DNA of 64,000 bases. It comes from Lepidurus packardi (lineage: Eukaryota; Arthropoda; Branchiopoda; Notostraca; Triopsidae). Positions within the stretch are counted from its first letter, which is position 1; every line of letters starts with the position of its first letter. Made by a program: the position numbers and the translations under genes. The notes beneath the pieces are model-generated. The model was given only the letters and a program-made list of their open reading frames with translations. It ran no database searches and was not told the DNA's origin. Below, piece after piece: positions 38,201-49,410 of the stretch. The stretch spans positions 6,882,001 to 6,946,000 of the forward strand of contig JAKZAN010000007.1 of NCBI GenBank assembly GCA_023053545.1. The letters are read 5' to 3'.

Positions 38201-41200
38201 CGGGACTGGTCCCCCCCTCCCCAATTGCAAGATGATACGCCTGCTTATATCGAGTACCGTACTGACAAAGAAGGCTCGGTTATGGGGGTGACAGTTTCTC
38301 GCGCTGCAATGCTGGCGCATTCCCGAGCCCTCACAGCAGCTTGTTCGTACACGGAGGGCGAAGTCATGGTCTGCGTCTTGGATTTCAAGAGAGACGTGGG
38401 CTTATGGCATGCTGTAACGACAGCAATTTTACACGGGATGCATGTTATTTACATCCCATATGCTTTAATGAAAATCCAGCCTGCTTCGTGGATGCATATG
38501 ATTACCAAATATAAAGGTAATCGTATTACAACGCGTCTGAACTACTTTCCCTTTTCTTGACTTGGGGGATTTGGTTTGAAATCAGATATAGCATTTTCTT
38601 CGTGGTTTTTGTTTTGAACATCGGGGAACAAAAAACGGGAATGGGGGAGGATGTTGACATGTGATTTGACAGAAATTTGTTTATTTTAATAGCGGGACTG
38701 GCAGTCGTCAAGTCGAGGGACCTACATTGGGGGCTTTTGGCCACTCGAGATCACAAAGATATCAACTTATCTTCCTTGCGACTCTTGCTGGTGGCGGATG
38801 GAGCCAACCCGTGGTCCTTGTCTTCGTGTGATCAGTTTCTGGCCGTATTCCAGACCAAAGGCCTACGACCTGAGGCGGTCTGTCCTTGTGCAGCGTCGCC
38901 GGAGGTTCTCACCGTTTCTTTGCGCCGACCTGGCCGTGGCGGAAGCAATGCGACTGGCCGGGGTGTTCTGTCGATGCAAGGCCTAAGCTATGGCGTTGTA
39001 CGAGTGGATCAGGAAAACTCCCTCACCTCTCTAACTTTACAAGACTGCGGCCATGTCTTGCCAGGATGTAATATTATCAGTTACTCTTATTATAGGAATG
39101 TTAACCATCCGTGTTTCTTGTTTGTTTTTTTAGCTGTTATGATCGTTGTCAAGCTAGAAGGCCCCCCGTATTTGTGTAAAACCGATGAAGTTGGTGAGAT
39201 CTGCGTCTCTTCCCCTGCAATGGGCTCGCAATACTGGGGCTTGCAAGGTCTTTCCAATGCCACCTTTCGGTTACAGCCACTTTTGGCTTCTGGAGATGCC
39301 ATGGGAGAATCCGAGTTTGTGCGATCGGGTCTACTCGGCTTTTTGGGACCGGTAGGTTGAAATTATTATTATTTAATTTGATTTTTTCGTATTTTTCGTA
39401 TAGAAACACGATTAAATTAGTGGACTGTAGTGATATTAATATATTATCTAGGTACCTTAATTGTGTTATATTATAACATTTCTAAGATTATATACTCTAT
39501 TATAGGTTTATTTTTATATTATAAGATGTGTTTTTGTTACATTTTAATGGATTATGGATTATTTCAATTAAGTTTGTAGTTAGTATTACTGCGTACGTAG
39601 CTAAACATTGTGATCGTACTTACAATTGATTTATCTTGCCAGGGCGGTTTGGTGTTTGTCTGCGGTTCGCGAGAAGGGTTAATGACAGTGACGGGCAGGA
39701 AACATAACACTGACGACTTGATTGCCACCGTGTTAGCTGTCGAGCCAATGAAGTTCATTTACCGTGGCCGCATTGGAGTTTTTAGCATCCGCGTTTTGAG
39801 GGATGAGCGCATTTGCGTAATAGCTGAGCAACGCCCGGACTGCAGTGAAGAAGAAGTATGGTCCAGATGTTTACATGTAATGTCACTTATGAAAACCCTT
39901 TTTTGTCTCTAGAGCTTCCAATGGATGTCCCGTGTGTTACAAGCGGTAGATTCTATCCATCAAGTGGGAATTTATTGCTTGGCCTTAGTCCCGCCCAATT
40001 ACTTACCAAAAACGCCCTTGGGAGGGATCCACTTATCCGAGACAAGACGTCGTTTCCTAGAGGGCTCCCTGCATCCCGCCAATGTTCTCATGTGTCCTCA
40101 TACTTGCGTCACCAATTTACCTAAACCTCGCGAAATGCATCAAGGTAAGTCTTCTAAAGATTTCTTTATTTTTGTCCTTTCATACGAAGGTTATCCAAGT
40201 ACATTTTATTGTAAAATGGCATGCGTTGCAAGGTAAAGTTTGCCAAGCGGCCATTTTTTTCGAGTTGAACAATTTACAACACCCCTTACACGAGAATATT
40301 ATTGCAAATTATCACGACATATCTTTGTCGACCTTTAACACATGGTCCAATTTATGTAATGCATTGTTTCTTTTTGTCTTTTCTCATCTCTACTTCTGTT
40401 TTTTTTTGTCCCTGTTCCCTTTTTTTGTTTTCCCCCCACACCTTATGTAACCTTATTTTGGTGCTCCCATCTGTGCACTACTCCACCTGGTACCTGGTGT
40501 GTGCTGCTTCTTTACTCGTGGCTGTGGCTGTGGTTGGGTGTGCTGTGCATGGGCGACCATTGCGTCTTTTATAACCCTGGCGTATTTTTTTACCCCTTAT
40601 TTGCCCCCCGCCTTGCAAACATGAACAAAACTAACCTTCATTTGTCCCTAAATCCCTCTTGCCCCCAAATTAAACACACACACACGCCCGGCCTCACAGC
40701 CCAGTCTACGGTGAGCAGCAGTGCCGCCAGTATTGTAGGCATTAATAGAGGAGGAACTGGAGTCTCTGGCTCTTCTCTCCGCTCCCGCCTCTCCGTCTCC
40801 ACCGTGGCCAGTTCTTCCGGGTCTGGGTCGGGCTATCCCAGTCTTCTCCCTCCGCCGCCCATGTTCCAGACTGCCACCATCACAGGGCATGGAGGAGGTG
40901 ATGGCTTCTATACTTTGCATGCTTTAGTATATTTTACCTCAGCACGGAATATTTGAGCCTTTGTGCGTCAACCTTCCATTTCCTTCCTTTTTTAGTCTGT
41001 GTGGTGTACTTGTTTTTGTTTTTAGTTGATTTGTCTATTCTTCTAATTTACTTACTCTTTTTGCTATTGACTATCTTCTGGAGGACGTAATTCACGAGGC
41101 TAGATTAATTATGTTATTTATATGGGCGGGACAGATGTAGGTCCAGCATCGGTGATGGTGGGCAATATTGTTCAAGGAAACCGCTTGGCGGCAGCACAAG

Positions 41201-44200
41201 GTAGAGAGTTGCGGTTCGGGGATGAGGACTCCAATCCTGCCAACAAAGTAAATATGACACAGTTAAAAAAAAATAAGGATATGCAAGATGTGGTGGTATT
41301 TACTGATTGGTTCTTTTTTCTCTTATTAAGTACCGGTTTATTTCGGAAATTTTGCAATGGCGATCTCAGAGGACATCCGATCATGTACTGTTCACGTTAT
41401 TGGGGGCGAAAGGCACACCTACTGCGACATTATCTTGCGCCCAGTTGCACAAAAAAGCGGAGCGAGTGGGCTGTCTCTTGGTGGAAAGAGGCAAAGTGAA
41501 TAGCGGTGACCACGTCGCATTGATATTTTCTCCTGGTATTGATTTAATTGCTGCCTTTTACGGATGCCTCTATGTCGGTAAGTCTTGTTTTATTATTTAT
41601 TTTTTTGATTAATTTCTTGTTAACTGTATGAAAATTTAATTAAGGATTATACAATACTGGGGAGATAGGTCTAAGTTTTAGTGTGATATGAGCTTAGATA
41701 CGATTCGTTACACTCAGAATAAATTGCGATGAGCAATGTCCTCTATGACGGCCACTATGCGCGCGTGCAAGCTCGGCTCGTTAAAGCGGCCGAAGAACCA
41801 ATTTGGGCCGCACAGTATAATGTGAAGCATAGCAGCCAACTGGCCATCTTGCCAGTCTTCTCTAAAAGCTTTCTGAATGACGTCGGGCTCTATAGACGCG
41901 TCGAAGTCTTGTAAAATTTGCATAAAGATACGCAAGTAATAGTCCAGAAGATTGGACTCGTGTGTTCGCCTCACTTCAGGTTCCAAACTGCCGTAGAGTA
42001 GAAATGCCAAGTCAATGGTTGGTCGGCCGTACATCGAGACCTAGAAATTTAGTATATCAGCTAAAAGCAATAATAATAATAGGGCACAAGAGTATTCGAT
42101 CACTTTGTACATACCTGGAAATCAAAGATTTTGCAAGCAACAGAATCTTCAGGATTTGTTGGGTCACTTTTGAACATGAAATTATTGCAAGAGACATCAG
42201 CATGTAGTAGTGTAGCCAGTGGTCCACGAGGTTGAACCATGTTAATGATAGCACGAGCGGCCTTTGGCTGCAACGCTTGTAATTTTTGGCAAAGCCAAGC
42301 TTTACCTTCCAGCTTTTCAAGGTGTTCTAACAGCAGTTTGAAGGCAGTAGGCAAGAAGTATGCCAACCCTGGGTCATCATCCTTGGCCTGGTACAAGAAT
42401 GGATACGTCTCCTGCAAATCAATTTCGCGACATAGTCGCATGGCTAATCCAGTGGCGTGAAATATAGCTATCTGCTCCACAGCTAGTCGAGCTTGACTTA
42501 TGTTCATACCCTAAAAAGTGTCAATTTTTGCACTATAAAATGGTTGGTTAATTAACGTTAATCCAGCCTTTCTTATCGAATCTTACTCTAATTAGAATAC
42601 CATTTTTGCTTACTTTCTTAAAAGGTATCGTGTGATACCCGGAAGCTTCCAAATCTTCTAGTAATAGAATGTTAGGATCACCGAGGACTGCCAAATGGCA
42701 AGCCGGTAGTTGAATGGGCCATTTTTTGTTTTGGGCAAACTTCTGTATGTCTGGCAGTAATGTCGAGTACATATGTACTTCACGCCAAGAGTATTGGTTA
42801 GACTGGTCAACCGTTTTCAGTAGGGGTACGTCACGAATTGTCTTTAAAACCAGGGATAATATTTCCTCGTTTGCATTTTTGTTAATGTAATGTAATTTGA
42901 CACGGAAGACGTCGCTCAAAAACCCATTTCCGCGATTGACGTTCTCGGCAATACTCACACGAGTTACACATTTTCCCTGATCGCTCCACAACGAGCTTCT
43001 CTTTACTGCCTCACATAGCCATTCTTCTGTTACGGAAGACGCCACGTTCACTTGACTTTGCACTGCCATTGACATGTTTGACATGAATCACAAACTCGAA
43101 GAAATTTCAAGACTTTCGGGCTTGTGCAGAGGTTCAGTTGCGTGTATTTGCGTACTGAGCGACGAAGGACGCGTCTCGTACTATTAAAAGTGAAAGGGGT
43201 AGTCTTGACCTAGTTTTATAGCATGATAAGCCAGGGTTCATTGTCCCCATTATAATGAAGCTATCAAGATTCTGAACACTTCAAGATAATTTTTTTCTAT
43301 GACTATTGAACGCCCTAACTATTAATACGTTATGCTGCTTACAACTTTTGGAGTTATTAGAGCTATGTTAAGATGTAGCGCATGCAAATCATGTCTTTCG
43401 TATTATGTTACTCTAGGTGCTGTTCCTGTTACGATTCGTCCCCCACATCCACAGAATTTACAAACGACATTGCCTACAGTTCGCATGATTGTGGACGTGA
43501 GCAAAGCCAGTGTGATTCTTACAAACCAAACAGTCATCAAACTCATTCGCACCAAAGAAGCTTGCGCTGTTGTGGATGCTAAAGCCTGGCCGCCCACACT
43601 TGATACAGATGACATGCCCAAGCGCAAATTGGCTAACTTGTACCGTGCTCCCACGTCAGAGATGCTTGCTTATCTGGATTTCAGGTGTGTTTTCAATGCA
43701 GATGCTACTTTTTGGGCTTTTTTGTTTTAAATTTCTTCACTCGAGAACGATCGTAGGCATAGCCTGTTGCATTTATTGAAAACAAGTTCATTATTATTAT
43801 ATTTTCATGGAGGAGAGTGGGAGAAAACATTTACAGTTAGGGTTATTTGTTATATATATAATTTTTATTACAGTGTATCAACTACTGGTATGCTGGCTGG
43901 AATTAAGATATCTCATGCGGGTCTCACAGCATTATGCCGCTCCATGAAGCAAGCGTGTGAGTTATACCCATCGCGTCATGTAGCTCTGTGCTTGGATCCG
44001 TATTGCGGCCTGGGATTCGCATTATGGTGTCTCTCCAGTGTGTATTCTGGACACCACTCTTTGCTAATCCCACCGTCGGAAGTGGAAGTCAATCCAAATC
44101 TATGGTTAACTGCCGTATCACAGTACAAAGTGCGTGATACCTTCTGTTCCTATGGAGTCATGGAGCTATGTACCAAAGCCTTGGCCCCTTCCATCCACAC

Positions 44201-45334
44201 CATGAAGCAAAGAGGCGTCCATTTGGGTTGTGTCCGCACCTGTGTGGTCGTCGCTGAAGAAAGACCGCGCGTACAGCTTACCACGTCCTTCTCCAAACTC
44301 TTCTCGGGCTTGGGACTCTCGCCAAGAGCTGTCTCAACGTCTTTTGGATGCCGAGTCAATGTAGCTGTATGCTTGCAAGGTGCCTCTAGCCCAGATCCTT
44401 CTGCCGTTTACGTCGATTTAAGGTAAAGTCCGCGACTCGCTTCGCTAAGGTCGTCCGCTTCCTTTCAAGAAAAGCTAATCGGGTTGGTCTGTTTTAGAGC
44501 GTTACGGAATGATCGAGTAACTTTGGTGGAGCGTGGGGCACCTCATTCACTGTGTCTAATGGAATCTGGCAAGCTGCTGCCAGGCGTGAAAGTTATAATT
44601 GCTGATCCGGAGACGCGAGGCCAGTGTGGTGACTCGCATTTAGGCGAAATTTGGGTACAAGCCCCTCACAACGCGGCGGGATACTTCAGTCTGTATGGTG
44701 ATGAAGCAGCTTGCGCAGATCATTTTTCTGCCCGGCTCGTCACTGGTAGTACTACAGAGGTTTACGCGCGGACGGGTTATTTGGGCTTCCTGCGAAGAAC
44801 AGAAAATGTGCAGGCAGATGGAGGTATTACATAGTTCCCTATAAGTTATATTCCATGAAAAAAATTTCCTCATTTGAATTTTTGAATGAAAATATCGTAC
44901 AGAGCTGCACGATGCTGTTTTTGTCGTTGGGGCTTTGGATGAGACTCTAATTTTGCGAGGAATGCGCTATCATCCTATTGATATTGAAAACAGTGTTCTG
45001 CGATGTCATAAAAAGGTGGCTGAATGGTATGTATCTCTTTTAATGCTACCGAGAATGGTCTTAATTTCTTTATTATATTAGTGCCGTATTTACATGGACC
45101 AACTTGTTGGTAGTAGTAGTCGAATTGGACGGTAGTGAAGCAGAAGCCTTGGATTTGGTCCCGTTGGTGACGTCAACAGTGTTAGAAGAACATCAGCTCA
45201 TTGTAGGGGTTGTAGTCGTGGTAGATCCAGGAGTAGTACCCATCAATAGCCGAGGCGAAAAACAACGAATGCATCTGCGCGATGGCTTTTTGGCGGATCA
45301 ATTAGATCCAATTTACGTGGCATACAATATGTGA
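20252..45334 (+). CDS. DIP2: Disco-interacting protein 2 homologue
   Basis: Large conserved protein with a DMAP1-binding N-terminus and two adenylate-forming (fatty-acyl-AMP ligase-like) domains; roles reported in neurons and lipid metabolism. Exons: 20252-20336, 33709-33783, 35005-35187, 35317-35445, 36479-36862, 37007-37371, 37467-37805, 38027-38516, 38693-39067, 39134-39351, 39643-39855, 39913-40144, 41135-41247, 41331-41577, 43417-43684, 43874-44422, 44498-44823, 44903-45026, 45082-45334; 1655 aa. The DMAP1-binding motif LAELELELSEGDITQKGYEK is split by a 13.4-kb first intron. Exons 3-5 are Ser/Arg-rich. KIQQLLNTLKRPKRRPLPEF precedes the first ligase-like domain, and the second starts near YRFISEILQWR. 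The C-terminus LRDGFLADQLDPIYVAYNM is the invariant family end. Introns contain two other genes and two candidate alternative exons. Confidence 0.97.
20337..28510. other. DIP2 first intron, left part, no supported gene
   Basis: More than 8 kb without a long reading frame or recognisable domain, in a genome where neighbouring introns are near 70 bp. AT-rich, with runs of T and short GA and GTGTT microrepeats near 27050 and 27260. Small open frames at 27906-28091 and 28112-28243 lie upstream of the nested orphan gene and may be part of its leader. The size suggests regulatory content, but I cannot point to a specific site. Confidence 0.5.
28511..30319 (+). CDS. Intronless orphan gene nested in DIP2 intron 1, very basic protein
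   Basis: 602-codon uninterrupted frame with a good start context (AAAAATG) and stop TGA at 30317-30319, on the same strand as DIP2. By far the longest frame in the intron, and more GC-rich than its flanks. No family recognised. The protein is low in hydrophobic segments, has no signal peptide or membrane helix, and is strongly basic, with a Lys/Arg/Ser-dense stretch at about 320-410 (KKTLMKKGSSLTK, KSKSKSKFK). Near the N-terminus short Trp units recur (EQWRRWM, YSEWMKGI, ASQWLLHRV). A KRV-[IV]-T-[KQ]-T element occurs twice (KKRVITKTTSLVP and TKRVVTQTVSVPV). Charge suggests nucleic-acid binding or chromatin, which is inference. It could be a lineage-specific gene or an old retrocopy. Confidence 0.7.
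   Translation: MKPFNVEQWRRWMSSSPPPVEEVSAPTRSVPEFLSNKCHPPDELQNGTSAYRRRSFKRQSLRRNPKKSTVIHAGDHHQKAIDYSEWMKGIAAEEDLRKKRVITKTTSLVPKAVTPAVVNNTIPVSKARVERKVSVGAFLQRFRTKRVVTQTVSVPVLSTTALLPNAVGSQVKDASQWLLHRVSLAQAMATTPTSARTHKITSHVVQMIGNCDRLSRLPAKCPLAADVLGQSALPKVYQILGEPPSVVHGLLQPTSSTRSQDNVSSSMTSRGAPDGATNPRDPERWNEQDHPPMSEYKAREAASGQVALTSMERPSVSGKSESNQKNSFQSRGKKRRAYGAGPTSVVGRHKSRRAPSFKTATRSKQRLTKLPKSKKTLMKKGSSLTKTLNGNNNLKKAANPKVCKSKSKSKFKSATEADEEWQYVPSMEPNSSLDLQEERRKSQNVDAHAVKRTLKASQIVPAMGKSVYPWDRDLYHVYVARPRRIAPPSCISALVFVPPHRRPSLTTTLARVTVTGAVNECPSHDTHLDGKEPPTNSYYEGVASDWDCARNANSAVRDSPPKRVHPAAAMAFGAGVPEKSTSFTSADAGRLISPAFMYRSKR
30320..32830. other. DIP2 first intron, right part, no supported gene
   Basis: No domain-bearing frame on either strand. 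Contains a 20-base A run near 31490 and AT-rich sequence. Ends at the initiator-like TCAGTT (32831-32836) in front of the alternative DIP2 first exon. Confidence 0.5.
32831..32836 (+). promoter_or_regulatory. Initiator-like element of a second DIP2 promoter
   Basis: TCAGTT, the same initiator sequence seen at 20149 before the first DIP2 exon, lies 66 bp before the ATG of the alternative first exon. This spacing would give a short leader. Sequence evidence only. Confidence 0.35.
32897..32963 (+). CDS. DIP2: Candidate alternative first coding exon of DIP2
   Basis: ATG at 32897 opens MEPIEILDMVNYEPLYYLKK, then LTG, and ends at a good donor (G/gtatgt) in phase 1, exactly the phase of the normal first exon (20252-20336). 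Joined to 33709-33783 it reads on into GDITQKGYEKK without a break. The product would lack the first half of the DMAP1-binding motif. It lies 745 bp before exon 2. Support is phase, donor and initiator, not conservation. Confidence 0.45.
40700..40897 (+). CDS. DIP2: Candidate cassette exon of DIP2
   Basis: 198-nt open segment between exons 39913-40144 and 41135-41247, with acceptor cctcacag and donor G/gtgatg. It is phase 1 on both sides, as are both neighbours, so including it adds 66 residues without shifting frame. The insert is Ser/Gly-rich with no stop (AQSTVSSSAASIVG, then SSGSGSGYPSLLPPPPMF) and GC-rich compared with the surrounding intron. It would sit in the linker between the two ligase-like domains. 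Confidence 0.5.
41714..43084 (-). CDS. Ecdysteroid-kinase-like (EcKL/CHK kinase-like) protein, nested antisense in DIP2
   Basis: Small-molecule kinase of the EcKL family, members of which phosphorylate ecdysteroids or take part in detoxification. Exons (minus): 43084-42614, 42510-42115, 42040-41714; 397 aa, usual family length. The ATP-side lysine region is visible (LVLKTIRD), followed by the family hinge (ILLLEDLEASGYHT). The catalytic loop reads HADVSCNNFMF and the metal-binding loop IFDFQ. Most relatives have HGD; here the middle Gly is Ala, while the catalytic Asp and the Asn are kept. The whole gene lies inside the 1839-bp DIP2 intron 41578-43416 on the opposite strand. Substrate is unknown. 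Confidence 0.9.
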
Positions 45335-46190
45335 AAACGTATAACGAAGGGAACTGGTAGACCTTTGGATTCTGGATTTGTCGACACAAATCTCTCTCGA
45401 CAAGATCCTGATCAAACTAACAGAAGCAGTGTTAAATGCAGTTCTTTTTTACGTAGTCACAATCACTGTTTCTTTTTGTCCTTTGCATATCCCATTACAT
45501 TCGTTTTATTTTTACTACATCGAGGCCGTCATTTGGCGAAGTCAACCACTGTGTTCTCCCTTTTTCATGCTGGTTTTGCGCAATGGAGGGGCAGCTGGCT
45601 AAGCAGGAATTCTTTCGTGCTGCAATTTTTTATTCATTTTATATGAAATGACGATTGACAACCCCATTTTCTGGTCATTGTGAATAGCTTACAACTTTTG
45701 GTCGTGTACATAAAGTGTAGCTTCAGTAAGCACGCTTCGTGTTTAGAAAATAATAAGAGGACTGTTAAGGTAAGGAAATGTTATGGGATTTTGCACATTT
45801 TGAAACCCTACTTGTGTTTTGTGGCTTCGGAAATGTTGATGACAGGGTTCTTATCAGCTTACTATGTAGTGTAGTGAATGTTTGATGTGAGCGCTGTGCT
45901 CTTTTTGTGTGGAAAGTTGAGACTATACATGCGCTAGATTAAGCAGATTTAATTAAAGCAGATATTTTAATTTAATGTGTAATTTACGTTTGCAGGAAAT
46001 ACGCGCGAAATGAAATGAAATTCAAACTGCCTGTAGAATATGTCCAGGTTAATAACAAATTGAGTTCAAAGTTCATTGAAATAAAACGGAAATAAATAAA
46101 ACGAAACGGACTTGCATTTGAACAAAAATAAGTTTATCCAAGCATGCGGACATCGAAGCTGCGCAACGACCATTTGCCATGTTGAGAATT
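45335..46190. other. DIP2 3' UTR and intergenic sequence
   Basis: AT-rich sequence after the DIP2 stop. Overlapping AATAAA motifs near 46080-46100 could be the DIP2 poly(A) site, giving a 3' UTR of about 0.75 kb. No other coding signal. Confidence 0.5.
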
Positions 46191-48180
46191 GTTCATTACG
46201 CAAGGTACATTTTTTGATTTGAATGAACTCGATCTTTTTTTTATTAATATTTGCCTTGTCATTGCGCCGCCGTAGCCGATCCCGTTGATGTTCTTCACGT
46301 CGCCTTTGAGTCGGATTTCGGATTCGCCCTTTCTTGTGATGGAACTGGAGATCTAAAGGGCATAAGGTATGCTAGGAGGTTTGGCTGCGATAAATCGCTT
46401 AGAGATTTTGCTGCATCCAACTTTCTGGGGGCAGAAAAGTTTCCGTTGCTGCATGATTCGTTAGGCCTTTAATGGTAGCAACGGAGCTTCTCTGGTTTTT
46501 TGGGGTGTGGTTTAGGGGGATTTTGGTAAGCGATGGAAGTCAGGCAGGCCAGGGTTGAGTTCATCTGTGAATTGAAGAAGTGGAGTAAGTTTTTCTCTTA
46601 TTTTTTGTCGACTTGGTCAACGCGAACGTCGCAAGTCGACTTGGTCAACGGCGCAATCGCTGGAACTTGAGCCCTTTCTGTTCTGGGTGTTTTTCTCATA
46701 ATACTTTTGACATAATACTGATGCTTGTCTCTTTTGTTCTAGAATTCTCAGCGAAAACGAAGTGAAAGGCTTTCAACTGGATTCACTGCGTTACTACCCA
46801 AGATTAGCTTCATTTGAAGCCTTTGTGAGGCTAAACTCCGTCCACTTCAGAAGAAGACGAGGATTCTTGTGAGCCGCAGTTAGCCGTTTCACCAGATTCA
46901 TCTTTGATGTTCATAACGCAAGGTCCATTTTTTAATTTGAGTGAACTCGATCTTTTTTTATTACTATCTGCCGTGTCATTGTCTAATAGGCTTGAGGTGG
47001 AGCTCCGTTGTGCTAATATTCCGTATTGGGAAATACCACGAGCAGGCCTGCTCATTTTCAGTGTGTTAAGTCTTAAACGCTAACAACGGAGATTCTCTGG
47101 GTTTTCGTGATCGTGGTTCGGGTGCATTGTGGGGCCTGTGGAGGACCAACGGGAAAGGGACGTGGGACGTATATTCGGGTGTGGTGATGAAGAGTCGAAG
47201 TAAGTTTTGACTTCTTATTTTTTTATTCTCTATACTTGTGTTGTTGTTTTTATTCAAATAGGCTATCCATTGGATCTCCTGCGTTATTACTTAACAACAC
47301 CTCGATGACATTATGCCTTTATGTTGTTAAATGCCGTCCATTAGAAGAAAGCGAAGACATAAGAAGTGGCTCGGTTCTGGCTCTCGACCTACGTCGTAGT
47401 AGAATTCGCCAGAAGTTTCGGTTTGCCAAGCCGTTCTCTGATTTGCTACCATGGATTGACGAACCCGAACTGAAGCTGCGCAGCACTGCATGTGTTTTTC
47501 GTATAAACACCAAACCGTGTCCGGATAGTTTCAAGAGAACGAATCCACAAGTTTGTGCCTTTGAACGGATGTGCACCCTGAAGAACCCCTATAACGTCAG
47601 TTGCTCCCTAGCAAGCAGTCATTGAAGACCTGTTTTTCTCCAGCAAAGTTGTGAAAGCTAGTAGTGAGTTTATAGTTAAACATTACCAAGCATGTTGAAC
47701 ATTAACAATCGTATTAAGCGTTATCTTCTAAAACATTACAAGTTGGACCTTCAAAAACCTGGAGTCAATTCAAGTGCGCGTTTAAAGTGTTAAGTGTGGT
47801 GTTTGGCAAAAGGCTGGTCCGGCCTACGCCAGTAAAAAAAATGTGTTGGTGCTAAGCGTGCTCTCTACTTCATCCCTGCCTTATATCATCCTTCGCAGTC
47901 GACACAATTTACAACTTTAATCTGCTTAGCTGATACTCTGCTACTTGGAGGTAGCTACTTACCTTCTGTGGGAATAAGGAGAACCAGAAGGAACAGGTAT
48001 GCCAGGAGTTAAAGTGTTGTTGGCCGGTTAGGTCTTTTGCCGCAACTTCTAACTTTCCTGGGCGGCGAAAAGTCTTTGTTGTTGCCATTCATTAGGTCTT
48101 TCATGGTAACAACGAAGCTTTTCTATGGTTAACGGGTGGTCAACGGATTCGGGGAGCCTCTACTGAAGAACTCAGCCCAG
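46190..48180 (+). repeat. Degenerate tandem duplications with conserved splice sites
   Basis: Three diverged copies of one unit are visible. Copies 1 and 2 both begin near an ACGCAAGGT-CATTTTTT block followed by GAACTCGATC (46199 and 46917), share an AACGGAG-TTCTCTGG block (46475 and 47090), then a donor GTAAGTTTT (46585 and 47200) and an acceptor (ends 46742 and 47261) followed by similar exon sequence (GGATTCACTGCGTTAC versus GGATCTCCTGCGTTAT). Copy 3 (from about 48050) keeps the middle block. No copy keeps a long common reading frame, so this looks like a duplicated, possibly transcribed, non-coding or decayed locus. A 129-codon frame at 47236-47625 in copy 2 has no domain. Confidence 0.6.
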
Positions 48181-48186
48181 GCAGGG

Positions 48187-48379
48187 ATGGAAGTTTCGCC
48201 TGTGGAAGCATTTGCCTGATCTTTGGGATTTCTTCATGCCCTTTCTTCAAAACCCAGTGTTTTCAAGAGCGAAAAGTGCAGATGGAAGTTGCTTCTGTGA
48301 AACCATTTGTCTGATCTTTGAGATTCCTTCATGCCCCGTCTTCAAATCCCAGTGTTTTCAAGAGCGAAAAGTGCAATGA
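48187..48379. repeat. 95-bp tandem duplication
   Basis: Two adjacent copies, 48187-48281 and 48282-48376, with about ten differences. The shared end TTTTCAAGAGCGAAAAGTGC is identical. Confidence 0.85.
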
Positions 48380-48736
48380 TAGACCGTTGCTTCGGGTTGG
48401 TCCCTTGGTGAGCTTTCTTCGCATTCATCGGTGTTTCCAAGATTGCTTGTGAAGCCAAAGTCAACTTTTGTAAGTCGGAGTGTTCGCGAGGTCGAGGTAA
48501 AAGATAATCTTTTTCTTTCCCATGTCGTTTAGATTTTGATTCGTTTGGATACATTTCGAACTTACTTTTTTCTACTTTACTTTCCTTGCAGGATCTTTGA
48601 TAACGTTAATCGACTAAAGTGGGTGGAAGGTGGCGAAAGGGGGAGGGGGAGGACAACTGGGTGTTGCGACGTTCATACGATGTCCCGAACCGGAAATGCA
48701 AAAGTGAGGTCGACTTGACGAACGTCTCAAACGTGT

Positions 48737-48925
48737 GCAACTTGTGTTGTTGTTTTTTTGTCTGTCTGTCGGGAGTCTACAAACACAAAACTCGGCAAGT
48801 TTTCTCCTTCTCCAAAGTCCTTCTCCTTTTCACACGTTTTCTGCAACTTGTGTTTTTTTTTTTTATGTGTCACCGGAAGTCTACAAACGCGAATCAGGCA
48901 AGTTTTATCCTTTTCATACGTTTTG
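48737..48925. repeat. Degenerate tandem duplication of about 106 bp
   Basis: GCAACTTGTG at 48737 and 48843 starts two related stretches that both continue with a T run, then GTCTACAAAC, then GGCAAGTTTT. It belongs to the same duplication-prone region as its neighbours. Confidence 0.7.
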
Positions 48926-49410
48926 TGTTTTCACTCGTTTTGGGAGCCTTCCTCTGCGGCTGTGTTCGCACTTACTTGTAAGTTTTAAATATTTTGTTTA
49001 TGAATTGATTTCGTGCGTATATTTTTCTCTTTTCTTCTAGTTTTCGGTGGCGAAATGAAGGGGAAGAGGAAGTAATCCTGTGCCAAGAGGTCAACATCTC
49101 CTAACGAATCCAATTTCTTTTTAAATTTCATAGGGAGCTTCGGAGTGATGGTAGTAAAATTTTGAAATTTACATTTATAAGGTTTTAGTACTCATTGTCT
49201 CTTCCAGGCGAGCAAATAGAAGGCTATTTGGATCGATTATTTGGATTGAAGTCGAATATGGATCACAAGATTTCGAAGCCACTTTTAAGATTTCTGTGAA
49301 GGACAGCAAAGAGCCGACTTACATGCAGTTTGTATTGTTAAGTGAAGTGTTCTTTTACGTTTTAAATTTAAAATTTGTTCGCTTTTCCCTAAGTCACGAT
49401 TTAGAATCGG

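Noticed and set aside
47236-47625. 129-codon plus-strand frame
   Set aside because: Begins in intron-like sequence of a degenerate duplication, and the sister copy does not keep the frame.
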